From: Atlantibacter sp. RC6
Lineage (GTDB): Bacteria > Pseudomonadota > Gammaproteobacteria > Enterobacterales > Enterobacteriaceae
NCBI RefSeq assembly: GCF_014193285.1
Contig: NZ_JACHZE010000012.1
Location: forward strand, 1 to 64,000
Length of the DNA: 64,000 nucleotides
Reading direction: 5' to 3'
Shown here: positions 57,929 through 64,000 of the stretch, in pieces
How positions within the stretch are numbered: the stretch's first letter is position 1
Layout of the letters: each line of letters begins with the position of its first letter
Notes under the pieces: model-generated
Seen by the model: only the letters and a program-made list of their open reading frames with translations
What the model was told of the DNA's origin: nothing
The model's database searches: none
Made by a program: the position numbers and the translations under genes

Positions 57929-58207
57929 AACCTTTAGTGTTGGTGTTTTACACAGCAAGGTTACGTAATTTAATATAGGTTTTTTAATATAATTATACTC
58001 ACTCTCATTTGTTCTTATATTCACCGCTTACTGTCAATATCTCTTTTAAACACCCTCGCAAATACTATTGGAACAACCAGTCTCGTCTTTAAAGCAATAA
58101 TTAATTTAAGTATCAGCTCAGCATTGCCTTAAAGAAAAGTCTTGCATGAAACATGCATTAACTTAGTGCTTGCACTGGCCTCTCTCATCATCAGCAGTGG
58201 AATAATC
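57929..58207. other. AT-rich gap between alpA and the Gp2-like gene
   Basis: About 280 bp, AT-rich, with no gene or hairpin that I can support. Confidence 0.5.
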
Positions 58208-58786
58208 ATGCTAAAAAATTCAGATAGAACTTTTAATGAAGACTGGTTCCTGGCTTCAGTTCTTAATGCACATATCGATGAAATGATAAACAGATACTCA
58301 TGTCTTTTGGCATTACGTATGGATTTTTTCTACCAAAAGGAAAGTGCCAGGTATTCACACTTAAATCACCAAACACTTGAACATGACTTGCGTGAACTAA
58401 TGGAAAAAATGACAAAAGAGAAAGGTGTGGTGGGCTATTTCTGGGTTGTCGAATGGACTGAACGACATAGATACCATGCGCATGTCGTATTCTGGCTGGA
58501 CAGACAAAAAACACAGCACTCTTATCCCTTTGCCCTTACAGCAAATACACTTTGGGAGGAAATAACGCACCGGGACGGCGTATCGCACCGATGTGAATAT
58601 CGGCCGCAGTATTCTAGAAATATCAATATACCTGTTCGGTATAACGATCCGGAAAGCATTAACAATATCCGTCATGTTCTGAGCTATCTGGCTAAGGAAG
58701 AACAAAAAGAAGGTTTGTGTGCATACGGCTGTAATGACGTTCCTCCACGATCAGCGGCAGGGCGTCCACGTAAGCCAGGCCCCTGA
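58208..58786 (+). CDS. inovirus Gp2-like protein (YagK/YfjJ family)
   Basis: A 192-residue protein of the YagK/YfjJ group, related to inovirus Gp2 replication initiators. WVVEWTERHRYHAHVVFWLDR contains an HxH pair (HAH) like motif 2 of HUH nucleases, and HRDGVSHRCEYRPQY follows. The expected catalytic Tyr cannot be assigned by eye. I used ATG 58208 (MLKNSDRTFNEDW). It is shorter than YfjJ (about 208). It may act in island replication or be a relic. Confidence 0.85.
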   Translation: MLKNSDRTFNEDWFLASVLNAHIDEMINRYSCLLALRMDFFYQKESARYSHLNHQTLEHDLRELMEKMTKEKGVVGYFWVVEWTERHRYHAHVVFWLDRQKTQHSYPFALTANTLWEEITHRDGVSHRCEYRPQYSRNINIPVRYNDPESINNIRHVLSYLAKEEQKEGLCAYGCNDVPPRSAAGRPRKPGP

Positions 58787-58989
58787 TCCTACGGCTACGC
58801 AACTGGCTCTGCATCCTGAACAAACCCCGTTATACGGCGACAAATAATGTCCTCGCAGTCGTGACTGAACCTGCCTCTGGAAGCCTGACGTTCCGACCTT
58901 TACTGAATCAACAATTCCACAACTCCATTTATACCCGGCAGCTTACCTGTCGGGTATTTCTCATACCTGTCAAACAAGGGAAATCAAAA

Positions 58990-59307
58990 ATGAAACAGCC
59001 AAAGAACACAATCGCGGTAAAAGTGGCGGAATACCGTTTACACATCACCCGGCTAAGGATCTGCCGGGATAGCCTGGCTGGATGTTGCAGTGATGCCGAG
59101 CGGCGTGGCTGGCGTTTGAGAGCTCTTGAGCAGTTAAGTAAAGCCTCACTGCTCTACTGCCGACGGGCAAGTTCTGCCGATACCTGCAAGTTTCAACAGG
59201 CCTGTGAAGGTCTCCAGCAACACATCAGCAGAGTTTTACCAGAAGGCCAGTGGTGCGGTGATTTGCCTGCATCCCCTGCCAGGCAAAATTTTAAGGTATC
59301 GGTATGA
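58990..59307 (+). CDS. small basic protein of unknown function
   Basis: A 105-residue Cys- and Arg-rich protein (MKQPKNTIAVKVAEYRLHITRLRICRDSLAGCCSDAERRGW). The ATG at 58990 follows an AAGGGAAAT site. Six cysteines and many Arg suggest a compact nucleic-acid or metal-binding protein, but no family is recognised. Its stop overlaps the start of the next gene (ATGA), so the two form an operon. Confidence 0.65.
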   Translation: MKQPKNTIAVKVAEYRLHITRLRICRDSLAGCCSDAERRGWRLRALEQLSKASLLYCRRASSADTCKFQQACEGLQQHISRVLPEGQWCGDLPASPARQNFKVSV

Positions 59308-59525
59308 AACAACAACCTGCTAAATGCGCGGTCGATGAATGGGGGAATCTGGTCAATGCAGAAGATTTTCGCTATCCCTCATTCTGGAAACTGTACTGTT
59401 TCCACTGCAAGAGTCCGGTAGTGCTGGTTCTTGCCCCGAACGGGCAGGTATCGCATTTTCTGCATGATGAAACCTTTATGGCATCAGCCGATTTCATGGC
59501 ATGCCCGAACGTGGAATGCTCCTAA
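59304..59525 (+). CDS. small zinc-ribbon-like protein
   Basis: A 73-residue protein with two Cys pairs: LYCFHCKSPV and ACPNVECS at the very C-terminus, with a His-containing strand (VSHFLHDETF) between them. This is the pattern of a zinc ribbon, and similar small proteins occur in CP4-type islands. Function is unknown. It is translationally coupled to the preceding gene. Confidence 0.65.
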   Translation: MKQQPAKCAVDEWGNLVNAEDFRYPSFWKLYCFHCKSPVVLVLAPNGQVSHFLHDETFMASADFMACPNVECS

Positions 59526-59621
59526 CCGCAGTAACCCGCGTCAAAAGCAGAAAACGACTTTTTCGGCCACAACTTCCCCTTTTACACACGCCCTTTATTT
59601 CCATTATTGAAAGAGAAACTG

Positions 59622-60194
59622 ATGAACAATTGCGCTGAAAATGAAGCGTTAAAGACGAACTCTGATGGTAACAATGTCATGCTTATTCGTAGAGTATTGC
59701 AGCAGGCGACTGATCATTACCCACAACTGTCTGCGCTGGGGTTTACTCTACAGTATGCGAATTGCCACTCCTGCGACAACGTACAACAAGGTAATGCCCA
59801 GTTGCTACGTTTTCACGCTGAAGCCTATTGCAGAATTGGCGAATATTCAAAGATACGTATTGAAGCGGGTAAACCGTCGCAGCCTACTCTTCTTCGCTGG
59901 CTGTGGGAGGCAGAAAGTACCTCGACATGTCGGATGATGATGCTATTCAATTTGGGTGTTTGCAGTCTTCCCCGATATGACTCTTCTGCATCGGATGAAA
60001 TTCAGGAAGTAATGTCATTGCTGGCGGCTGCATGGCGTGAAGTCGAACCGGACGGGGAGTTAAAGGAAATAAAAGTCCATCGGATAGAGAGAAATAAGCC
60101 AGCAGATTTCGATAAGCGTTATGCTGAGTTACGAGATACGGCATTGCAAATGGCCTCGCCAGTTGCTTTTGCCAAGAGTTTTCCGACAACGTAG
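59622..60194 (+). CDS. island protein of unknown function
   Basis: A 190-residue acidic protein starting MNNCAENEALKTN, with AAAGAGAAA before ATG 59622. It shows no signal peptide or membrane segment. The middle (QLLRFHAEAYCRIGEYSKIRIEAGKPSQPTLLRWLWEAEST) looks mixed alpha/beta. I do not recognise the family. It follows the zinc-ribbon gene by 96 bp on the same strand. Confidence 0.65.
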   Translation: MNNCAENEALKTNSDGNNVMLIRRVLQQATDHYPQLSALGFTLQYANCHSCDNVQQGNAQLLRFHAEAYCRIGEYSKIRIEAGKPSQPTLLRWLWEAESTSTCRMMMLFNLGVCSLPRYDSSASDEIQEVMSLLAAAWREVEPDGELKEIKVHRIERNKPADFDKRYAELRDTALQMASPVAFAKSFPTT

Positions 60195-60389
60195 TTATTG
60201 CCACCCATTTCTACTGGCATTGCAGTTCGGTAACACTATGAGAATACTGCTTATCGCTGGCCCCAAAAAACCTGCAATAATCTTTTCGATTAATGAATAT
60301 CACTCATAGTCCCAATCCTCCTGCCTGTGATTATCAACAAGCACAAACCCGTTAACATACCCCTATCTCTTCATGTCCAACGGATCACC

Positions 60390-61592
60390 ATGCTTAATCA
60401 ACAGGCAAAAACACAGTCAGCTACAGCTAAAAAAACCGGTCTCTCGTTTCTACTCATTCTCAGCGCGTTAATGGCTGTTACTTCGTTATCAACCGACATC
60501 TATCTTCCGGCTATGCCGGTCATGGCAAAAGATTTACAGGGTGACGCAGAGCTGACAATCACAGGGTTCCTTATCGGTTTTTGCATTGCACAACTGATTT
60601 GGGGACCAATTAGCGATCGTTATGGACGCCGTCTACCGCTGTTTATCGGTTTAGGTCTATTTATCATCGGCTCGGTGGGCTGCGCGTTATCAACAGATAT
60701 TGTACAAATTGTCTTCTGGCGAGTTTTTCAGGCGTTAGGTGCCTGTACCGGGCCGATGCTGGCTCGAGCAATGATCCGTGACCTGTTTAGCCGCACTCGT
60801 GCAGCACAAATGCTTTCGACTCTGATGATCATCATGGCCATCGCGCCGATTGCCGGGCCCCTGATCGGCGGGCAGATGATTAAAGTCACCTCGTGGCATG
60901 CCATTTTCTGGCTGCTGGCGATTATCGGGACATTAATGCTGATGTCTTTATTCTGGTTGCCGGAGACATTACCTGCTGAAAAACGCTCGCACGCCTCCGT
61001 AACCAGAGCATTTCACAACTACTATGCCTTGCTCACCAACGCCAGATACATGCGATTTACTTTGTGCTTGACGTTCTACTACGTTGCAGCCTACGCCTTT
61101 ATCACCGGTTCCCCATTTGTGTACATCACATACTTCGGCGTTGACCCGCAGCATTACGGTTGGCTGTTTGCAGTAAACATTGTTGGACTGATGGCGGTGA
61201 GCATGGTCAACAGACGTTTGGTTCACCGCTATCCACTAGAAGCGTTGCTCAGGAATGCCGTATTCATCGCCGCTATTGCGGCAATAGTGCTGGCAGTCAC
61301 CACCGGCCTGGGTGTGGGTGGAATTACCGTGATTGTCGGTGCTGTGTTCGTGTTCTTCTCTATGAATGGCATCATCGCGGCGACATCCACGGCTTGCGCT
61401 CTGGACGCAGTGCCTAATGTGGCTGGCTCCGCATCGGCGCTAATGGGCGCGTTACAATACGGCAGCGGCATCATCTCTTCACTTCTTCTTGCCCTGTTCA
61501 GTGATGGCACACCATGGACGATGGGCTGGATAATTGCGTTGTTTACAGCAGCCAGCGCCCTGATGGCACTGACCGTTCAGATAAAAAAATAA
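60390..61592 (+). CDS. Bcr/CflA-family drug efflux transporter
   Basis: A 400-residue MFS exporter with 12 TM segments. Bcr/CflA marks: STDIYLPAMPVMAKDLQ, LIWGPISDRYGRRLPLFIGL and the antiporter motif RVFQALGACTGPMLARAMIRDLF, then MIIMAIAPIAGPLIGG. Relatives export chloramphenicol, bicyclomycin, florfenicol or sulfonamides; the substrate here is not known. I used ATG 60390 (MLNQQAKTQS). The stop is 8 bp from the stop of the opposing nitroreductase gene. Confidence 0.9.
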   Translation: MLNQQAKTQSATAKKTGLSFLLILSALMAVTSLSTDIYLPAMPVMAKDLQGDAELTITGFLIGFCIAQLIWGPISDRYGRRLPLFIGLGLFIIGSVGCALSTDIVQIVFWRVFQALGACTGPMLARAMIRDLFSRTRAAQMLSTLMIIMAIAPIAGPLIGGQMIKVTSWHAIFWLLAIIGTLMLMSLFWLPETLPAEKRSHASVTRAFHNYYALLTNARYMRFTLCLTFYYVAAYAFITGSPFVYITYFGVDPQHYGWLFAVNIVGLMAVSMVNRRLVHRYPLEALLRNAVFIAAIAAIVLAVTTGLGVGGITVIVGAVFVFFSMNGIIAATSTACALDAVPNVAGSASALMGALQYGSGIISSLLLALFSDGTPWTMGWIIALFTAASALMALTVQIKK

Positions 61593-61824
61593 AACGTAGT
61601 TATTGATGCCAGACGACACTTTCGTCCAGAGATACCCGCCCTTCCCTGTAACTCAGGGAGGGATGTCTTTTATCTGGGATCCCAAAAGAAATACCGTAAA
61701 GCAGCCTGAAACTCTCAGGAACATTTAATATTCGACGCACCGTTTGGGCAAAATAACTCAGCACTGCCTGTGTGAACCGCTCCGGTTTTCCTGGAGACTA
61801 CACTCTTTGAGAGAGGTAACCAGG

Positions 61825-62148
61825 ATGACAAAACATAACCGATTTCCCCCTGAAGTTCGTCAACGCGCTATTCGTATGGTTCTGGAAAACCAGAATACCT
61901 ACAACTCACAATGGGCCGCTATCTGCTCCATTGCCCCTAAGATCGGCTGCACTCCCGAGACATTGCGTATCTGGATCCGTCAGCAGGAGCCCGTTGATGA
62001 TGAGCAGAATGCGCTGACTGCCAGCGAACGCCAGCGTCTGAAAGAACTGGAGCGGGAAGTCCGCGAGCTGCGCCGCAGCAATGATATTCTGCGTCAGGCT
62101 TCAGCGTATTTTGCCCAGGCGGAGCTCGACCGCCACTGGAAAAAATAA
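61825..62148 (+). CDS. IS3-family transposase OrfA
   Basis: A 107-residue HTH/leucine-zipper protein (MTKHNRFPPEVRQRAIRMVLENQ, then LKELEREVRELRRSNDILRQASAYFAQAELDRHWKK). GAGAGG lies upstream of the ATG at 61825. An A6 run at 62140-62145, just before its stop, is a likely -1 frameshift site that fuses it to OrfB to give the active transposase. Confidence 0.94.
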   Translation: MTKHNRFPPEVRQRAIRMVLENQNTYNSQWAAICSIAPKIGCTPETLRIWIRQQEPVDDEQNALTASERQRLKELEREVRELRRSNDILRQASAYFAQAELDRHWKK

Positions 62149-63035
62149 TGCCGCTTCTGGAAAATCTGAGCGGTGAACACGGGGTCGGGCCAGTCTGTCA
62201 TGAGCTGGATATTGCTCCGTCAACGTACTACTGGCATCAGCAACGCCGGAAGTGTCCTGAACGACGCAGTAGTCGGGATAAACGCGATGCCGTGCTGATA
62301 CCTGAGATACAGCGCGTATACGAAGAAAACTACAGCGTTTACGGTGTGCGTAAGGTCTGGCGACAGCTAAAACGTGAAGGTGTCGGCGTTGCCCGCTGCA
62401 CCATTGAGCGCCTGATGAAAGCCCTGCAGCTACGTGGGGTGACACGCGGCAAAAGTGTCAGAACCACCCGCAGCAACAAAGCCGAAACACCGCAGGATCG
62501 GGTGAACCGGCAGTTCGTGGCTGAACGGCCCGATAGTCTTTGGGTGGCCGATTTTACCTACGTCAGCACCTGGCAGGGGTTCGCATATGTGGCCTTCATC
62601 ATTGATGTGTTCGCCGGTGTTATCGTGGGCTGGCGGGTCTCATCCACGATGGAAACGTCGTTCGTGCTGGATGCACTGGAGCAGGCGCTGTGGGCCAGAC
62701 GCCCGAGCGGTACCATCCATCACAGCGACAAAGGTTCGCAATATGTGTCACTGGCGTACACGCAACGGCTGCAGGACGCGGAGCTGCTGGCTTCAACAGG
62801 CAGCACGGGCGACTCATATGACAATGCGATGGCAGAAAGTATCAACGGGTTGTACAAAGCGGAGGTGATCCACAGGCAAAGCTGGAAAACCCGACAGGAT
62901 GTTGAGCTGGCTACGCTGAAATGGGTGGACTGGTACAATAATCACCGATTGATGGAACGGACCGGATATATCCCGCCAGTGGAGGCAGAAAAAGCCTATT
63001 ACGCTTCGCTGAATGACCGGGATGTGGCAGCCTGA
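62148..63035 (+). CDS. IS3-family transposase OrfB
   Basis: A 295-residue DDE integrase-core protein. The DDE residues are in SLWVADFTYVST, IHHSDKGSQYVS and NAMAESINGLYKAE (with the downstream Lys). An HTH_21 domain is at the N-terminus (YSVYGVRKVWRQLKREGVGVARCTIERLMKAL). Its ATG overlaps the orfA stop, in the -1 frame relative to orfA. It appears intact. Confidence 0.95.
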   Translation: MPLLENLSGEHGVGPVCHELDIAPSTYYWHQQRRKCPERRSSRDKRDAVLIPEIQRVYEENYSVYGVRKVWRQLKREGVGVARCTIERLMKALQLRGVTRGKSVRTTRSNKAETPQDRVNRQFVAERPDSLWVADFTYVSTWQGFAYVAFIIDVFAGVIVGWRVSSTMETSFVLDALEQALWARRPSGTIHHSDKGSQYVSLAYTQRLQDAELLASTGSTGDSYDNAMAESINGLYKAEVIHRQSWKTRQDVELATLKWVDWYNNHRLMERTGYIPPVEAEKAYYASLNDRDVAA

Positions 63036-63691
63036 TCACTCAGGCAAAATACTCTCCAGGAAAACCGGAGCGGTTCAGTGGAACGCCTGCGTAACCTCGA
63101 GCTGCCAGAGAAAGCAGGAATGTCTGGGCATACATACCGGCGTCCGAGGCTACGCGAACGTTGTCCCCTACAGCAGGAATGAACAGCAGAGCAACATGAG
63201 GCGCGCCGAAAAATCTCACATTACGCTCGACCACTTCTGAGCGACTTAAGTTATCCCCCCGCGCAACGCCCAGTGCCTGATAGTACGAGCGCCCCTGCTC
63301 CGAAGCCCGTTGCCTGAATGGCTCGGGATAAGCTTCTTTATCAAAGGTAAAATCAAGACTGTAGTTCCCCGCCCTCAGATCTTCCGTCAGTGCGTGGCTT
63401 AATTCACGAAGTTTATCTCCTGCAACAATATGCAGGGACCAGGGTTGAGTATTGCAGTTGGATGGTGCGCATTGCGCTTCGAGCAAAATGTCTTTGAGGA
63501 TCTCTCTGGGGATAGGAGTTGGAAGAAAGGCTCTTGCCGAGTATCTGTTTTTTACTACCTCACTAAATGTTGGCTCTTGCGAACTCATTTGCTTCTCCGC
63601 CTGAAAGTAATTTGAAGTGAATGATTCACTCTATCCAGATCCATCCTGTCACATCAGTCTCATCGTTTTCATTCCCGGTTCCAGATTAGGT

Positions 63692-63710
63692 CTATGAATT
63701 CTATTCATAG
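63692..63710. promoter_or_regulatory. palindromic operator candidate
   Basis: CTATGAAT-TCT-ATTCATAG, a perfect 8-3-8 inverted repeat, located about 104 bp upstream of the nitroreductase start. It has the look of a LysR- or TetR-type operator. No adjacent regulator gene is in the window. Confidence 0.5.
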
Positions 63711-63810
63711 CGCCTATTTAAGCAGCGTAATTATCTTTAACCGCAACTTCGTTAATCTGGGTCTATCGCGTGAACACGCAAGCGGAAAATGGCTACAGCT
63801 GATGGACATA

Positions 63811-63831
63811 CCCCAGCCTGCGCGGCTGGGG
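63811..63831 (-). terminator. hairpin after the alpha/beta hydrolase gene
   Basis: An 8-bp perfect stem CCCCAGCC / GGCTGGGG with a 5-base loop, 16 bp past the hydrolase stop on the minus strand. No T-run follows, so termination is uncertain. Confidence 0.5.
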
Positions 63832-63847
63832 CATCATCGGAGGCTAA

Positions 63848-64000
63848 CTAAATATTCTTATTGAAGAAGACGTCTAACTTTTGCATTGCCTGGTCAACGT
63901 ATTTGGGCACCCAATACGTCTCGATATGGGTAGCGCCATCGATCAGGAAGAGTTCTTTGTCCTTCGTACTAGTGGCTTTCGCGAACGCGTCTTCAGTCAT
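63848..64000 (-). CDS. alpha/beta hydrolase, 3' end only
   Basis: Minus-strand frame open from the window edge to the stop at 63848; the visible 50 residues include KELFLIDGATHIETYWVPKYVDQAMQKLDVFF. The GATHIETYW stretch carries the catalytic-type His of alpha/beta hydrolases and resembles YcjY/dienelactone-hydrolase-like proteins. The rest of the gene lies outside the window. Confidence 0.7.
   Translation of the reverse strand: MTEDAFAKATSTKDKELFLIDGATHIETYWVPKYVDQAMQKLDVFFNKNI

Larger units (their letters stand above)
61773..63077 (+). mobile_element. complete IS3-family insertion sequence
   Basis: 1305 bp, bounded by a perfect 25-bp terminal inverted repeat that starts TGAACCGCTCCGGTTTTCCT at 61773 and mirrors at 63053-63077. 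The flanking bases GTG (61770-61772 and 63078-63080) are the 3-bp target duplication typical of IS3 elements. It carries orfA and orfB in the -1 frame arrangement. It interrupts a nitroreductase gene. The exact IS name is not assigned. Confidence 0.96.
61600..63588 (-). pseudogene. nitroreductase gene split by an IS3-family element
   Basis: The N-terminal part is 63588-63078 (MSSQEPTFSEVVKNRYSARAFLP, QCAPSNCNTQPWSLHIVAG, RNVRFFGAPHVALLF) and the C-terminal part is 61772-61600 (VLSYFAQTVRRILNVPE ... GIPDKRHPSL, stop at 61600-61602). Removing the IS and one GTG copy restores ...GYAGVPQAVLSYFA... in frame, about 226 residues. It was an FMN-dependent nitroreductase (NfnB/NfsB-like superfamily, substrate unknown). 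The insertion is after about residue 170, so the remaining product lacks the C-terminal FMN-binding part. Confidence 0.9.

Noticed and set aside
56041-60389. CRISPR array or tRNA gene in the island
   Set aside because: No regularly spaced repeats of CRISPR type and no cloverleaf-forming sequence with a TTC loop were found on reading both strands.
63694-63864. Short plus-strand frame starting MNSIHSAYLSS
   Set aside because: It begins inside the 8-3-8 palindrome, crosses the hairpin and overlaps the hydrolase 3' end; no ribosome site. The palindrome is a better explanation.

Overview
The window looks like chromosome of a Gram-negative member of the Enterobacteriaceae. Close relatives of Escherichia/Enterobacter-type genes (nepI, yjiS, yicL, nanR, the bgl operon with its RNA antiterminator sites) sit among accessory clusters. 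A class A beta-lactamase gene, the treXYZ set and a chromosomal ter locus fit genera such as Atlantibacter, Cronobacter or Kosakonia better than E. coli, but I cannot fix the genus from sequence alone. Coding bias is GC-rich in most of the window and clearly AT-rich inside an accessory island (about 50.6-61.6 kb).

Layout. (1) 1-10.8 kb: a tellurite/stress (ter) locus. terZABCDE runs leftward; a five-gene set (ATP-grasp, phosphoribosyltransferase, HAD, StiP-type PRTase/PELOTA, HpcH/HpaI-type lyase) runs rightward from a shared control region and is followed by terW. Both promoters carry the same palindrome. terF is not present; the locus ends at a terminator, and beyond it is a block of 18-bp repeats that may be the edge of a mobile element. 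(2) 10.9-17.3 kb: sialic acid catabolism. nanE-nanK-nanQ plus an RpiR-type regulator face nanT, nanA and nanR, with a textbook triple NanR operator before nanA. (3) 17.6-28.7 kb: a small lipoprotein, a YicL-like exporter, then a bgl-type operon (bglG, bglF, bglB with two RAT/terminator attenuators and a CRP-like site) that leads into a carbohydrate porin, a Cys-type sulfatase and a periplasmic protein; the sulfatase maturase gene faces them. This looks like a sulfated beta-glucoside utilisation locus. (4) 29.0-35.5 kb: treZ-treY-treX, making trehalose from alpha-glucan. (5) 35.9-43.4 kb: an M20 amidohydrolase, an L-ATC hydrolase family protein and a complete LIV-type ABC importer, opposite a LysR regulator; the two enzymes match the two steps from aminothiazoline carboxylate to L-cysteine. 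(6) 43.5-50.6 kb: a ParE/ParD-like pair, nepI, uvsE, a class A beta-lactamase, a MocR-type regulator, yjiS and a coiled-coil protein with a J-domain-like HPD motif. (7) 50.6-61.6 kb: a CP4/P4-like island. It starts with a 9-codon stub of a tyrosine integrase and continues with cbtA/cbeA, DUF987, RadC-like, ArdB/KlcA-like, DUF905, DUF932, a secreted protein, a YeeP-like GTPase, an unrecognised zinc-finger-like cargo protein, AlpA, an inovirus Gp2/YfjJ-like protein, three small unknowns and a Bcr/CflA exporter. (8) 61.6-64 kb: a nitroreductase gene split by an intact IS3-family element with a 3-bp target duplication, and the 3' end of an alpha/beta hydrolase gene.

No rRNA, tRNA or CRISPR array was recognised. 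The most useful leads are the unknown cargo protein at 56.1 kb, the twin ter palindromes, the sulfatase-PTS cluster, the ATC-to-cysteine cluster and the integrase stub. All family assignments are from reading the translated sequences; no database search was run.
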